From NCBI GenBank assembly GCA_902614235.1, contig CACMKG010000004.1:1-64000 (forward strand): a stretch of 64,000 nucleotides of DNA. The letters are read 5' to 3'. Of the stretch, positions 32,827 to 43,648 are shown in pieces. Numbering within the stretch: position 1 is the first letter of the stretch; every line of letters begins with the position of its first letter. Source of the DNA: an uncultured SAR86 cluster bacterium (GTDB lineage Bacteria; Pseudomonadota; Gammaproteobacteria; Magnimaribacterales; AG-339-G14). Both the position numbers and the translations under genes were made by a program. The notes beneath the pieces were generated by a model. It was given only the letters and a program-made list of their open reading frames with translations. It did no database searches and was not told the DNA's origin.

Positions 32827-33852
32827 TTATAAATCAATAACGGAATTTAATTTAATATTTTCAGGTTTTTTTATAGAAGAAATAATTTTTTGACCTTTTG
32901 CTTTTGCTAAAGATTTTAAGGCTAAATACAAATTTTCTTCATCAAACTCTGCCGTTGCATCATCGATTAGATAAAAAACTCTCTTATCGGTATGATTAGC
33001 AGTGTACTCTCCAAAGCTTAAAAAAATCAATAAAATCAATAGTTTTTGCTCTCCTCTTGAAAGAACATTCCCTGCTTTGTCTTTTAAAATATTTACATCC
33101 AAGTCAAATCTTTGTGGTCCGAACTTTGTATATCCTCTTTTCATATCCTCTTGAAAGTTTCTTCTTAAAACTTCTATTAATTCGCCCTTCTCCCAGCCTT
33201 TATAAAAATTTAAAGACATTTTATTTATAATTTCTTTCCACTTTTTATCTAGAGTTAAATTGTTAAAAAACTGAGGAATATTTTTAATTACTTTATTTAA
33301 TATTTCTTCTCTATCTTTAGTAATTTTTTCTGCATGTTCCACCAATAATTTTGTCCAGATATTAATTTCTTCTTCATTATTTTTTTTAAGTGCAATATTT
33401 CGAGTAGAGAGAGTTTTTTTAAATTTTTTAAGATTATCTGCATAATCATGTTTCACGTGAAACATGAAATAATCTAAAAACTTTCTTCTTATTTCCTTAT
33501 CAGATTCCAGGAAGGCTAGGCTAAAGTTATTTATTAAAATTGGAAAATTTTTAAATTTATAGTCTTCTGTTTTATATCCGTTGTTAGTTGCTAAGTTCCT
33601 TCTTTTTTTTTCAAAAATTAACAAATCTCCTTCCAGCTTCGCGTTCAGTATAAAATTTTCTTTTTCACGATTTATTAGACTATTTATAGATGAAGTTCGA
33701 AAAGATCTAGATTTCAATAAGACATGTATTGCTTCTAAAACAGAAGTCTTGCCGGAACCATTTCTACCTGTGATGAGGGTTGTTTCCTGAAGATTAAAAG
33801 CTATGTCAGAAAAAGGCCTAAAATTAATTAAGTGAATTCTTGAAAGATACAT
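32827..33852 (-). CDS. recF: DNA replication/repair protein RecF
   Basis: NFRPFSDIAF, GRNGSGKTSVLEAIHVL, LSRGEQKLLILLIFLS. Confidence 0.95.
   Translation of the reverse strand: MYLSRIHLINFRPFSDIAFNLQETTLITGRNGSGKTSVLEAIHVLLKSRSFRTSSINSLINREKENFILNAKLEGDLLIFEKKRRNLATNNGYKTEDYKFKNFPILINNFSLAFLESDKEIRRKFLDYFMFHVKHDYADNLKKFKKTLSTRNIALKKNNEEEINIWTKLLVEHAEKITKDREEILNKVIKNIPQFFNNLTLDKKWKEIINKMSLNFYKGWEKGELIEVLRRNFQEDMKRGYTKFGPQRFDLDVNILKDKAGNVLSRGEQKLLILLIFLSFGEYTANHTDKRVFYLIDDATAEFDEENLYLALKSLAKAKGQKIISSIKKPENIKLNSVIDL
33446..33467. promoter_or_regulatory. parS: parS centromere-like site
   Basis: Perfect 22-bp palindrome TCATGTTTCACGTGAAACATGA containing the exact consensus parS TGTTTCACGTGAAACA (33449-33464). 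Confidence 0.95.
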
Positions 33853-33855
33853 TTA

Positions 33856-34956
33856 TCATAATCTCATAGGCATGATTACATGTATCAAGCTTTCATCATC
33901 AATATTTTTGACTAAACAAGAGTTTTCAGAACCAAAAAAAACAAACTCTACTTCATTATTTGGAATGACAGATAAAGATTCTTGTACGTAGGATATGTTA
34001 AAACCAATTTCAAATGAATCTCCAGCGTAGTCAACAGTAACCTCCTCTTCTGCACTCTCTTTGCTAGGGTTATTAGCACAAATTTTTAAATTATCTTGAT
34101 CTAGAATAAATTTTACCCCCCTGTACTTTTCATTTGATAAAACTGCAGCTCTATTTAAAGCCGTTTGAACTGAAGATTTATTAGCTTTAAGTTTCTGCTC
34201 GGTTCCCTGAGGGAAAACTTTTTCATAATCGGGATAAGAGCCTTCAATCAATTTTGAAATAAAAGTAAATTCATCTGAAAAAACTCTTAATTGATTGGAG
34301 TTAAAGGAAATATTTACATTATCTGGATAAAGATTTAGTAATTTTTGGAGCTCTATTGCCGATTTCCTAGGAATTATTATTTTTTCATCAATAAAATCCG
34401 TTTTTATTTTGCAAGAAGCCCAAGCTAATCTGTGTCCATCCGTTGCAACTACATTTATTTGAGCAGGGGAAACTTCTAGTAAAATTCCATTTAAATAATA
34501 TCTAACATCTTGAGATGCCATAGCAAAAGACGTTTTTTCTATTAGATCTGCTAGCTCTTTTCCAGGCAAAGCTACTTCCCTTTCAAATTCACTTATTTCG
34601 GTAACCGGAAAGTCTCCTACGGGAAGAGTCGAAAAGTCTGCTTGGAATTTAAGCGCACTAATCTCTAGTTGACTTTCTAAAAGCTCAAAGGTTAAAACCG
34701 TATCCTCAGGCACAGATCTTACTAAATCAGCAAGTTTCCTAGCTGAAACCGTAGTTTCGCCTTCACTATCTAATTCTATCTTTGGAATTTTAAAAGTAAG
34801 CTCTATCTCCAAATCTGTAGCTATCAAGGTAAGCCCTTTGTTTTCTGCTTTTAAAAGGATATTAGATAGTACTGGAATAGACTGTCTTTTTTCTGCTACT
34901 GAAGCAACAAGACTCAATGCTTCAGATATTTCTTTTTTTTCTACTGTGAATTTCAT
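33856..34956 (-). CDS. dnaN: DNA polymerase III beta clamp
   Basis: MKFTVEKKEISEAL..V...AEKRQSIPVLSNILL; C-terminal HVIMPMRL. Confidence 0.97.
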   Translation of the reverse strand: MKFTVEKKEISEALSLVASVAEKRQSIPVLSNILLKAENKGLTLIATDLEIELTFKIPKIELDSEGETTVSARKLADLVRSVPEDTVLTFELLESQLEISALKFQADFSTLPVGDFPVTEISEFEREVALPGKELADLIEKTSFAMASQDVRYYLNGILLEVSPAQINVVATDGHRLAWASCKIKTDFIDEKIIIPRKSAIELQKLLNLYPDNVNISFNSNQLRVFSDEFTFISKLIEGSYPDYEKVFPQGTEQKLKANKSSVQTALNRAAVLSNEKYRGVKFILDQDNLKICANNPSKESAEEEVTVDYAGDSFEIGFNISYVQESLSVIPNNEVEFVFFGSENSCLVKNIDDESLIHVIMPMRL

Positions 34957-34959
34957 TGT

Positions 34960-36291
34960 TTAGGCAGTTAGAGCTCTTACTAATTTTTTATAATCTTCTT
35001 CGATGCCGCTATCTTCCTCTCTAAGTTCTAATATTCTTCTACATGCATGAAGAACTGTGGTATGGTCCCTGCCTCCAAAGGATTCGCCAATTTCTGGCAA
35101 ACTATGATTAGTTAATTCTTTAGCAAGACTCATCGATAATTGTCTTGGTCTAGCCAAGGAGCGATTCCTTTTGCTTGATAACAAGTCTGAAAGCTTTATA
35201 TTATAGTAATCTGAAACAGTTTTTTGTATATTGTCAATGCTTACTTGTCTTGCTTGTATAGCTAGTAAATCTTTTAAAGATTCTTTAATTAAATTCACAT
35301 CTATTGGTCTATTAGTAAATTTAGAATTTGCTCCAACCCTTTTTAAAGATCCTTCTAGTTCTCTAACATTAGATCTAACCTTTTGTGCAATATAAAAAGC
35401 ACTGTCTTGTGGTAAATCTATTCCCATTTCCTCAGATTTACTCAAAAGTATAGCAACTCTCGTCTCAAGCTCAGGCGGCTCTATAACGACAGGGAGCCCC
35501 CAACCAAGTCTTGATTTCAACCTTTCTTCTAAGCCTGAGATTTCCTTTGGATACCTATCACAAGTAAGAATCATTTGTTGACCACCTTCTAACAAAGCAT
35601 TAAAAGTGTGAAATAATTCTTCTTGAGACTGTTCTTTTCCAGCAAAAAATTGAATATCATCTATTAAAAGGGCATCGACAGTTCTATAAAAGTTTTTAAA
35701 TTCGTTAATTGCGCCTAATTGAAGGGATTTAACCATGTCGCCTACAAATCTTTCTGAATGAACGTAAACAATTTTTTTTGAGGGATTTCTTTCTTTTAAT
35801 TTATTTCCTACTGCATGCATTAGATGAGTTTTTCCCAATCCAACACCTCCATAGATAAATAGCGGATTATAGGCTCCGTCTGGCATCTCAGAAATTTGCT
35901 TAGCTGCTGCAAGGGCAACATTATTTGATTTTCCTTGTACAAATGTTTTAAAAGTAAAATTTGGAATTAAAGAATTTTCTTTGTTTGAAAATAAGGAACT
36001 CTCTCTTTTAGTTTTATCCTTTAAATTCAATAGGTTATAAGTGTTTTCTAGTTCGTAAGTTAATGAAAAATCCTTAATTCCTGCTGCCTTAGTTAAATGC
36101 TTTCTAAATTCATGATCCAGATTTTCTCTTATATATTCTTTAATGAAATCGTTTGGTGCTAAAACATAAAAAGATCTAAGGCCATTAATTTTATCTGCTT
36201 CAACCAGATCTAAAGGATTAATCCATGTGGCATATTGTTCTGAAGGCAAACTGTTTTCAAAACTTTTCTTGCACTTATTCCATATTTGCAA
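34960..36291 (-). CDS. dnaA: Chromosomal replication initiator DnaA
   Basis: [50 protein letters not shown]. Confidence 0.98.
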   Translation of the reverse strand: MQIWNKCKKSFENSLPSEQYATWINPLDLVEADKINGLRSFYVLAPNDFIKEYIRENLDHEFRKHLTKAAGIKDFSLTYELENTYNLLNLKDKTKRESSLFSNKENSLIPNFTFKTFVQGKSNNVALAAAKQISEMPDGAYNPLFIYGGVGLGKTHLMHAVGNKLKERNPSKKIVYVHSERFVGDMVKSLQLGAINEFKNFYRTVDALLIDDIQFFAGKEQSQEELFHTFNALLEGGQQMILTCDRYPKEISGLEERLKSRLGWGLPVVIEPPELETRVAILLSKSEEMGIDLPQDSAFYIAQKVRSNVRELEGSLKRVGANSKFTNRPIDVNLIKESLKDLLAIQARQVSIDNIQKTVSDYYNIKLSDLLSSKRNRSLARPRQLSMSLAKELTNHSLPEIGESFGGRDHTTVLHACRRILELREEDSGIEEDYKKLVRALTA

Positions 36292-36342
36292 AATCTTTCT
36301 CCTAAAAAGATGCTTCCTAAATACTATTACTTTTATATAAAC

Positions 36343-36390
36343 TTATCCACAGGATATCCATTATATAAAATGTGGATAAGTTGTAGATAA
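36343..36390. promoter_or_regulatory. DnaA-box cluster in dnaA-rpmH intergenic region
   Basis: TTATCCACA 36343-36351, inverted TGTGGATAA 36371-36379, TGTAGATAA 36382-36390. Confidence 0.85.
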
Positions 36391-36452
36391 CTTATTTTAA
36401 TTGATTTTTTTTTAAAACTATATATTATCTGCGGTTCTTTATTATTCAAATC

Positions 36453-36587
36453 ATGAAAAGAACTTATCAGCCCAGTAAAATTAAAAGAAAGAGAACTCAT
36501 GGATACAGAAAGAGAGCTTCTACTTTAGGCGGACAATCAGTTCTAAAAAATAGAAGATCAAAAGGACGCAAATCCCTGACTGTTTAA
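36453..36587 (+). CDS. rpmH: 50S ribosomal protein L34 (absent from the supplied ORF track)
   Basis: Reads [44 protein letters not shown]. Confidence 0.97.
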   Translation: MKRTYQPSKIKRKRTHGYRKRASTLGGQSVLKNRRSKGRKSLTV

Positions 36588-36591
36588 TCTC

Positions 36592-36924
36592 TTGAAATTG
36601 GCTTCATTAAAAAATAAGTCTGATTTTGATTTAATTTTTGAAAAAAATAACTTAAAAGTTTCTTCTGGAGAGTTTGAGGTTCTTCTTGTCTTTAAAAATA
36701 AAAAAGAAATTAATTATGGTTTCGTATTTCCAAAAAAAAATATTCATCTCGCTGTAAATAGAAATTTTGCGAAACGATCTGCCAAGGAAATGCTTAAGAC
36801 TTTAAATCCGAAAAAAGGTTTTGATATTGTATTTTTAGTAAGAAAAAAAATTATTAATTTTGACAAAGATAAAGTGAAAATAAATTTCGCTGAGCTTAAA
36901 AGAAAGATAGAATTCTGTTTTTAA
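36592..36924 (+). CDS. rnpA: Ribonuclease P protein component
   Basis: Position after rpmH; AVNRNFAKRSAKEMLK is the RNR-like motif. Confidence 0.92.
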   Translation: MKLASLKNKSDFDLIFEKNNLKVSSGEFEVLLVFKNKKEINYGFVFPKKNIHLAVNRNFAKRSAKEMLKTLNPKKGFDIVFLVRKKIINFDKDKVKINFAELKRKIEFCF

Positions 36925-36936
36925 ATATTCATAGTA

Positions 36937-37182
36937 GTGAAAAGAAAAATAAGCAACTTGACGTCAAAATGTTTGATATTGACTATTAGATTTTATCAAA
37001 TATTTATAAGCCCATTAACTGGAAATAATTGCAGATATCATCCAACCTGTAGCACATACTTTATTAAAAGTTTACAAATACATGGTCCAATTAAAGGATT
37101 TGTGTTGGGCGTTAAAAGAATTTTTAAGTGTCATCCCTGGGGAGGCAAAGGATATGATCCTGTGCCGGAAAAGGAAAAATAA
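36937..37182 (+). CDS. yidD: Membrane protein insertion efficiency factor YidD
   Basis: [23 protein letters not shown]...[18 protein letters not shown]. Confidence 0.96.
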   Translation: MKRKISNLTSKCLILTIRFYQIFISPLTGNNCRYHPTCSTYFIKSLQIHGPIKGFVLGVKRIFKCHPWGGKGYDPVPEKEK

Positions 37183-38831
37183 TGGAAAATTTTCAAAGAT
37201 ATTTTTTAATGTTTTCAATATTGATTTTCTCTTATTTTTTGCTGATAAGATGGGATCCTCCAATACAAAATTCCAATTTAGGATTGGAGGAAAAAAATAG
37301 TGAGCGCTTACTTATTGAAGACTCACAGAATTTTGAAGAAGCTGCTCCTTTTAATGAAAACCTTTCAAATGTTGAGTCTCTTAATAATGTATGTGCTGTA
37401 AGCAACATTAAAACTTTAGAGACACCTTATTGGTCCCTGGATATTGATTTAAAAAAAGGAGAAATTGTAAAATCTACTTTGAAGAACTATCCAATTGAAA
37501 TTGACTCATTGGAAAGAAAAACTTTATTCAACAAATGCGGGCCGGAAAAATATTCACAAGTAAGCGGATTTGAATTTCTTAATAAAGAGCTAAATCCAAA
37601 AAATAATTTTTTCTCGATTAAAGAAACATATACATCTAATGGCCAAAACTTTGTTGTTTTGGAAAAAGCTGAAAAAGACTTGCTCTTCAAAAAAATTATA
37701 AGTTATAAAAATGAAGATTATTTTATTTCTGTTACTGATAAAGTTTTAAATCTTTCAGTATCTGAAATAACTTTTGCGCCCTTCTCTAAAATTGATCGAT
37801 CAAGCGTAGATTTGGATGCAGATGAAAATTCAATTTTTAATCCAGCCAGTTTTGCTTACCTTGGACCTGCTTTTCAAACCTCTAACGTCAATTACAATAA
37901 AATTTCCTTTTCAGATTTAACTGAAGAATCTTTTAGAGAACTATCTACCGAAGGTTGGGTTTCTATGTTGGAACACTATTTTATTAGCGCAATAGTGCCC
38001 GAAGAAGGATCTAATTTTATATTTCAAGCAAGGAAAAGCACAAAATCTGATGTCTTCTCAATTGGTTTGGTGGGCGAAACAAAGTCTATTTCGCCTAACG
38101 AAGAAGCTTCCTTCAATCAAAAGGTCTATTTTGGACCAAAAATTAAGAAGGAACTTCAAAAAGCACACCCTGAGCTTGATTTAGCTGTTGATTATGGCTG
38201 GCTATGGTGGATAGGACAACCAATGTATTCGGCCATGTCTTTTTTCCATGATTTAACTGGGAATTGGGGTTGGTCTATTGTGCTGGTCACAATTCTTATA
38301 AAAATCCTCTTATGGCCTTTATCTATGGTTTCTTATAGAAATATGGGAAAAATGCGAGCAGTTCAGCCCAAAATGCAAGAAATTCAGGAAAGGCACGCTG
38401 ATGATAGGCAGGCATTATCAAAAGCAATGATGGATCTTTATAAGAAAGAAAAGGTTAACCCGGCTCTTGGGTGTTTGCCAATGCTAATGCAAATGCCTTT
38501 CTTTTTGGCTTTTTATTGGGTTCTAATAGAAACAGTAGAGCTTAGGTATGCTCCTTTTTTGTTCTGGATTACTGACTTGTCAGCAAGAGATCCTTTGTTT
38601 ATTTTGCCCATTCTAAATATGGCAGCGATGTGGGGGATGCAGCAACTTCAACCACAACCAGTTGGTGCAGATCCAATCCAAGCTAACGTGTTTAAATATA
38701 TGCCTTTAATATTTGGTGTTTTATTTGCATTGTTCCCTGCTGGACTCGTCCTTTATTGGTTTCTTAATTCTCTAGTTTCCGCTGTTCAGATGGTCATGCA
38801 TGGTCCCAAAAAGGCGAAAGCAAGCGCCTAA
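37182..38831 (+). CDS. yidC: Membrane protein insertase YidC
   Basis: WGWSIVLVTILIKILLWPLSMVSYRNMGKMR...NPALGCLPMLMQMPFFLAFYWVL. Confidence 0.97.
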   Translation: MENFQRYFLMFSILIFSYFLLIRWDPPIQNSNLGLEEKNSERLLIEDSQNFEEAAPFNENLSNVESLNNVCAVSNIKTLETPYWSLDIDLKKGEIVKSTLKNYPIEIDSLERKTLFNKCGPEKYSQVSGFEFLNKELNPKNNFFSIKETYTSNGQNFVVLEKAEKDLLFKKIISYKNEDYFISVTDKVLNLSVSEITFAPFSKIDRSSVDLDADENSIFNPASFAYLGPAFQTSNVNYNKISFSDLTEESFRELSTEGWVSMLEHYFISAIVPEEGSNFIFQARKSTKSDVFSIGLVGETKSISPNEEASFNQKVYFGPKIKKELQKAHPELDLAVDYGWLWWIGQPMYSAMSFFHDLTGNWGWSIVLVTILIKILLWPLSMVSYRNMGKMRAVQPKMQEIQERHADDRQALSKAMMDLYKKEKVNPALGCLPMLMQMPFFLAFYWVLIETVELRYAPFLFWITDLSARDPLFILPILNMAAMWGMQQLQPQPVGADPIQANVFKYMPLIFGVLFALFPAGLVLYWFLNSLVSAVQMVMHGPKKAKASA

Positions 38832-38834
38832 TAA

Positions 38835-40145
38835 TTGATAAATACAGAAGACATAATTGTTGCTTGCTCCTCGCCGCCAGGTTCTGGAGCAATATCCTGT
38901 ATAAGAGTTTCAGGAAAAAATTGTTCAAAATTGTTTAAAAAAATATCCGGCAAAAAGATGGTTCACAAAGAGGCTGCTATATGTGAGATTCAGCTTGAAC
39001 ATGGTTTAAAAGAAAAGTGTGTACTTACTTCGTTTGTTTCGCCAAATTCTTACACGGGAGAAGATGTCATAGAGATTTCTTGCCACGGAAACCCTCTTAT
39101 TGTGGAACTTATAATATCTAAATTAAACAGCCTTGGTTGTAGGAATGCTGAGCCAGGGGAATTTACTATGCGATCATACTTAAATGAAAAAATAAGCTTA
39201 ATAGAAGCAGAAACTATTGCAGATTTAATTTCTGCTGAAACCTACGAAAAATTGAAAACTATCAACAAATCTCTTTCAGGTGAATTTGAAAAAGAAATAA
39301 GCGAGACTATATCTAAATTAAAAAAGATTAGAACAAAAATTGAAGGAGAAATTGATTTTAACGATCAAAGTATAAATATTAATGTCATGTCTCTTAAGTC
39401 GGAATTAAAAGATTTTAATATGTTTTTTAAAGATTTTATCGCCAAGATAGAGGCAGCGGTATTACTCAACGAAGGTGTAAAAGTCGTAATAACTGGGCCG
39501 GAAAATGCAGGAAAATCAACCCTGATGAATGTTTTGGCTGAAGAAAATGTCTCTATCGTCTCTGAAATTCCTGGAACTACACGTGATTTGTTGTCAAAAT
39601 CTATTAAAATACAAGGTTTTATCTTTGACTTTGTTGATACTGCAGGCTTGAGTGATGAACAACATGGGAAAATTGAAAAAATAGGCATTGAAAGGGCTAA
39701 AAAGGTTTTGAATCAAGCAAATATAATTATTGAATTAATAGATCCTGAAAATATAAATTATAAAGCTCAATACCCAAGAGAACCTAAGGTCTTGAAAGTT
39801 ATTAATAAGTTAGACCTTTTTGAAAAATCGGAAGAAAGTAAATTATGTATTTCTGCTAAATACAATAAAAATATAAACGAATTAAAAGATTCTCTTGTAA
39901 GCGTTGCCTTTAAATCTAAAAACAAAACCTTAGAGGGATTTTCTGCAAGAACTAGGCACTTGGAGCTAATCAATAAGTGTTATGCAGAAACTATTGCTGC
40001 GGAAAAACTTTGTTATGAAGATACTGTTGAGCTTTCTGCAGAGCATTTAAAATCAGCTAGTAATTTTTTAGGCGAGATTATGAGTCCTTATTCTTCTGAT
40101 GATTTGTTGGGAGAAATTTTTTCTTCTTTCTGTATTGGTAAATAG
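38835..40145 (+). CDS. mnmE: tRNA modification GTPase MnmE
   Basis: PGEFTMRSYLNEKISLIEAE, GPENAGKSTLMN, DLLGEIFSSFCIGK C-terminus. Confidence 0.96.
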   Translation: MINTEDIIVACSSPPGSGAISCIRVSGKNCSKLFKKISGKKMVHKEAAICEIQLEHGLKEKCVLTSFVSPNSYTGEDVIEISCHGNPLIVELIISKLNSLGCRNAEPGEFTMRSYLNEKISLIEAETIADLISAETYEKLKTINKSLSGEFEKEISETISKLKKIRTKIEGEIDFNDQSININVMSLKSELKDFNMFFKDFIAKIEAAVLLNEGVKVVITGPENAGKSTLMNVLAEENVSIVSEIPGTTRDLLSKSIKIQGFIFDFVDTAGLSDEQHGKIEKIGIERAKKVLNQANIIIELIDPENINYKAQYPREPKVLKVINKLDLFEKSEESKLCISAKYNKNINELKDSLVSVAFKSKNKTLEGFSARTRHLELINKCYAETIAAEKLCYEDTVELSAEHLKSASNFLGEIMSPYSSDDLLGEIFSSFCIGK

Positions 40146-40388
40146 CCTGTGTTGAAGATGTTCGTTTTTTGTGAATTATTTTTTTTGTTTTGACAGTTGT
40201 TTTTTTTACTAACAATAAATTACATTTTATACACAAAAGGCATCCCTAATTATTAACAAGGTTTTTAATTCGTGAAATCTAATTTATAGTTGCGTCTTAT
40301 GAGTTATCAACAGATATAAGCATGTATAACAATAACAACAATAATATAAATATATATATAAATATATTATCAATATTAGTAATAAGAG
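40146..40388. promoter_or_regulatory. Candidate oriC: AT-rich intergenic region with DnaA-box-like sites upstream of mnmG
   Basis: TTATACACA 40227-40235 (consensus), TTATTAACA 40250-40258, TTATCAACA 40304-40312, near-match TGTGAATTA 40170-40178, then an extreme A+T stretch (ataatataaatatatatataaatatattatc) next to mnmG. Confidence 0.6.
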
Positions 40389-42275
40389 ATGAATAAGTTT
40401 GACATCATCGTTATCGGAGGCGGACATGCGGGAACAGAAGCTGCCTTTGCATGCGCTAGATATGGAAAGAGGACTTGTTTAATAACTCAGTCAAAAAAAG
40501 ATATAGGAAAAATGTCTTGCAATCCAGCAATCGGTGGAATAGGAAAGAGCCACTTAGTTAAAGAAATAGATGCTATGGGCGGCCTTATGGCTTCCAGTGC
40601 AGATAAAGCAGGTATTCATTTTAGAGTTCTAAATGCTTCTAAAGGCCCTGCTGTGAGAGCAACAAGAGCTCAGTCAGATAGGAAGTTGTATGCAAGATCA
40701 GTAAAAGAATTAATTGAAAGTGAGCACTTACTTACGATAGTGGAATCTGAGGTTTATGAGCTGCTTATAAAAAATTATAAAGTTAGCGGAGTTGTTTTAA
40801 AAAACGATAAAGAGCTTAGATCAGATAAGGTAATTTTGACTGCCGGAACTTTTCTAAATGGCAAACTCTTTACGGGCGAAGATTCATCAGAGGGAGGCAG
40901 AATAGGAGAAAAACCTTCAAAAAATCTGGCAAGTTTTTTGTCCGAATTAGATTTAAAAACGGGCAGATTAAAAACGGGAACGCCGCCTAGACTAAACATT
41001 AATACCATTGATTGGACCCAAACTGTTGAGCAACGTGGCGATGTTCCGAGACCCACTATGTCTTTCATAAACTCATCTGATATCCATCCAAAACAATTAA
41101 GTTGTTTTTTAACTAGAACTTCACAAGAGACCCACGATCACATAAGAAAGGGAATAGATAAATCCCCTATGTTTTCTGGAAAAATTGAAGGAGTGGGACC
41201 AAGGTACTGTCCTTCTATCGAAGATAAAATTTTTAGATTTTCCGATAAACCTTCTCATCAAATTTTCATCGAACCGGAAGGGCTTGACTCAAACCTAGTC
41301 TATCCTAATGGTATCTCAACCAGTATGCCTGCAGATATACAAGAAAAAATGATTTCTTCAATACCAGGTTTCGAAAAAGCAAAAATAGAACAATTTGGAT
41401 ATGCTGTTGAATATGATTTTTTTGATCCTAGAGAGTTGAAACATACTTTAGAAACAAAAAAAATAGACAACTTATATTTCGCAGGACAAATAAACGGCAC
41501 GACAGGTTACGAAGAAGCTGCAGCACAAGGATTGGTAGCTGCAATAAACGCTTGCTTAGCTCTTGATGACAAAGAGCCTTGGATATCTACTAGAGACGAG
41601 AGTTATATAGGAGTTTTAATAGATGATTTAGTAACTTTAGGGACAAAAGAACCTTATAGGATGTTTACTAGCAGGGCAGAGCATAGACTTTTATTAAGAG
41701 AGGACAATGCTGATCAAAGGCTCACACCCATAGCAAAAAAAATTGGCCTTATAGACGAAACAAGGTGGAAAAAATTTCAATCTAAAATGAATGCTATTAA
41801 TAGCGAAAAAGCCAGACTATCAAGCATAAAAATAAAAAAGAAAGATCTGCCGGGAGCGCTAGAAGCTAACAAAAATAAAAACGACCAAAAAATTACAGCG
41901 CTAGATGCCCTTAAGAGGCCAGACGTGAATTACCAAGAACTCTGCCATTTGCTAAAAATAAAAGAAGCCTCAGAGGAAGTAGCTTTAGATGTGGTCACAG
42001 AAGAAAAGTATTCAGGTTATATTTCTCGTCAGAAAAAAGAAATAGAGAAGATAAAAAGCAACGAAAACGCGTTAATACCAGACCAACTTTCTTATAAAGA
42101 AATAAAAGGGCTATCTAACGAATCAAGACAAAAGTTATTAGATGTAAAACCAAGAACCATCGCACACGCCCAACGAATTCCAGGAATAACACCAGCGACA
42201 ATATCGCTGTTGCTTGTGCACTTAAAAAAAACACAAAACTGGAAGAACACCAATGTCTCTGAAAAGCCTGTTTGA
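40389..42275 (+). CDS. mnmG: tRNA uridine-5-carboxymethylaminomethyl modification enzyme MnmG
   Basis: [40 protein letters not shown]. Confidence 0.98.
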   Translation: MNKFDIIVIGGGHAGTEAAFACARYGKRTCLITQSKKDIGKMSCNPAIGGIGKSHLVKEIDAMGGLMASSADKAGIHFRVLNASKGPAVRATRAQSDRKLYARSVKELIESEHLLTIVESEVYELLIKNYKVSGVVLKNDKELRSDKVILTAGTFLNGKLFTGEDSSEGGRIGEKPSKNLASFLSELDLKTGRLKTGTPPRLNINTIDWTQTVEQRGDVPRPTMSFINSSDIHPKQLSCFLTRTSQETHDHIRKGIDKSPMFSGKIEGVGPRYCPSIEDKIFRFSDKPSHQIFIEPEGLDSNLVYPNGISTSMPADIQEKMISSIPGFEKAKIEQFGYAVEYDFFDPRELKHTLETKKIDNLYFAGQINGTTGYEEAAAQGLVAAINACLALDDKEPWISTRDESYIGVLIDDLVTLGTKEPYRMFTSRAEHRLLLREDNADQRLTPIAKKIGLIDETRWKKFQSKMNAINSEKARLSSIKIKKKDLPGALEANKNKNDQKITALDALKRPDVNYQELCHLLKIKEASEEVALDVVTEEKYSGYISRQKKEIEKIKSNENALIPDQLSYKEIKGLSNESRQKLLDVKPRTIAHAQRIPGITPATISLLLVHLKKTQNWKNTNVSEKPV

Positions 42276-42855
42276 TAAAGCAAACTTAAAGCTTTCAAAA
42301 AATAAACTAGACCAGTTAAGCGAATATGCAAACTTAATCGTAAAATGGAACAAAACCAGAAACCTGGTATCAAGAAACGCTAATTTAGAGACCATAAACG
42401 AACATATCCTTGATTGCGCTTGTTTAATACCGCACCTAAAAGAAAGCAATCTTTTAGATGTGGGCAGCGGTGCGGGCTTACCTGGGCTGGTTGTTTCGAT
42501 TTTAGATGATGAAAAAAACATAAAACTACTAGAACCAAACCAGAAAAAGATATCTTTTTTGACTCACGCACAAGCCAAACTTGATTTAAAAAATACAACC
42601 ATATTTAAAGAAAGAATTGAAAACCTAGAAGAAATAAATGAAGAAACAATAATTACAAGAGCCGTTATGGAACCAAAGAAGCTATTGAATGTGATATCTA
42701 AACAAAAGAATAAAAATTTAAAAATTATAATGATGGTTTCAGAGCCGATGGAAATTTCTTACCCAAATTGGGAATCAAAATTTTTAGTATCCGAAGCTCA
42801 AAGAATTCTTGATAAAAATCGAGGATTTTTGAATATTACTCCTATAAAAAACTGA
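42253..42855 (+). CDS. rsmG: 16S rRNA (guanine527-N7)-methyltransferase
   Basis: [14 protein letters not shown]...[17 protein letters not shown]; position after mnmG. Confidence 0.93.
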   Translation: MSLKSLFDKANLKLSKNKLDQLSEYANLIVKWNKTRNLVSRNANLETINEHILDCACLIPHLKESNLLDVGSGAGLPGLVVSILDDEKNIKLLEPNQKKISFLTHAQAKLDLKNTTIFKERIENLEEINEETIITRAVMEPKKLLNVISKQKNKNLKIIMMVSEPMEISYPNWESKFLVSEAQRILDKNRGFLNITPIKN

Positions 42856-42865
42856 TATAGTAATT

Positions 42866-43648
42866 TTGTTGATTACTTTAGTTGTTGCGAATCAAAAAGG
42901 AGGTGTGGGCAAAACCACAACCGCTTTAAATCTTGCAGCTTCCCTATCCGCAGCTTCAAGAAAAGTTTTATTGATTGACTTAGACTCCCAAGGAAACTCT
43001 ACAACTGGCACGGGCGAAGAAAAGAATGAAGGCCTTTACTCTCTCATTGATGTTATGGTCAATGAAAGTTTTTCACTCGAAAAAGTTATTGAAGAGACAA
43101 AATATAAATTTGATTTAATTCCGGCAAACTCCGACCTGATATCGGCAGAGATAGAGCTGAGCTCGCATCATAGCCCAACTTCTATTCTCAAGAAAAAGTT
43201 AACTGATATGCAGGAATTATATGATTATGTTGTAATCGACTGTCCACCATCACTTGGCATGATGTCGGTAAACGCTTTAAGAGCAGCTTCAAAAGTTTTA
43301 ATTCCGCTTCAGTGCGAGTATTACTCCTTGGAAGGACTTGCATTAATGAACAAGACTATAAAAGAAATTAACGAGGCAACCGGAGAAAACATTGAAATAA
43401 ACGGTATTATAAGAACAATGTATGATTCTAGAATTAGGCTTTCTAGAGAGGTCTCTAAAGAACTTGAAGAACACTTTTCAGAGCAGTTATGTGACACTGT
43501 AATCCCTAGGAACGTTAAATTGGCAGAAGCCCCTAGTTTTGGAATGCCGGCACTTTATTATGAACCAGAGGCAAAGGGTACGCTGGCTTATTTGGCCTTA
43601 GCAGGTGAAATAATAAATAAATTTGAAAGCAATATAAGCGTTTCTTAA
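42866..43648 (+). CDS. parA: Chromosome partitioning ATPase ParA
   Basis: VVANQKGGVGKTTTALNLAASLS; VIDCPPSLGMMSVNAL. Confidence 0.96.
   Translation: MLITLVVANQKGGVGKTTTALNLAASLSAASRKVLLIDLDSQGNSTTGTGEEKNEGLYSLIDVMVNESFSLEKVIEETKYKFDLIPANSDLISAEIELSSHHSPTSILKKKLTDMQELYDYVVIDCPPSLGMMSVNALRAASKVLIPLQCEYYSLEGLALMNKTIKEINEATGENIEINGIIRTMYDSRIRLSREVSKELEEHFSEQLCDTVIPRNVKLAEAPSFGMPALYYEPEAKGTLAYLALAGEIINKFESNISVS

Noticed and set aside
42092-42598. Overlapping minus-strand ORFs (93, 99, 72 aa) under mnmG/rsmG
   Set aside because: Antisense shadows of well-supported coding sequence.
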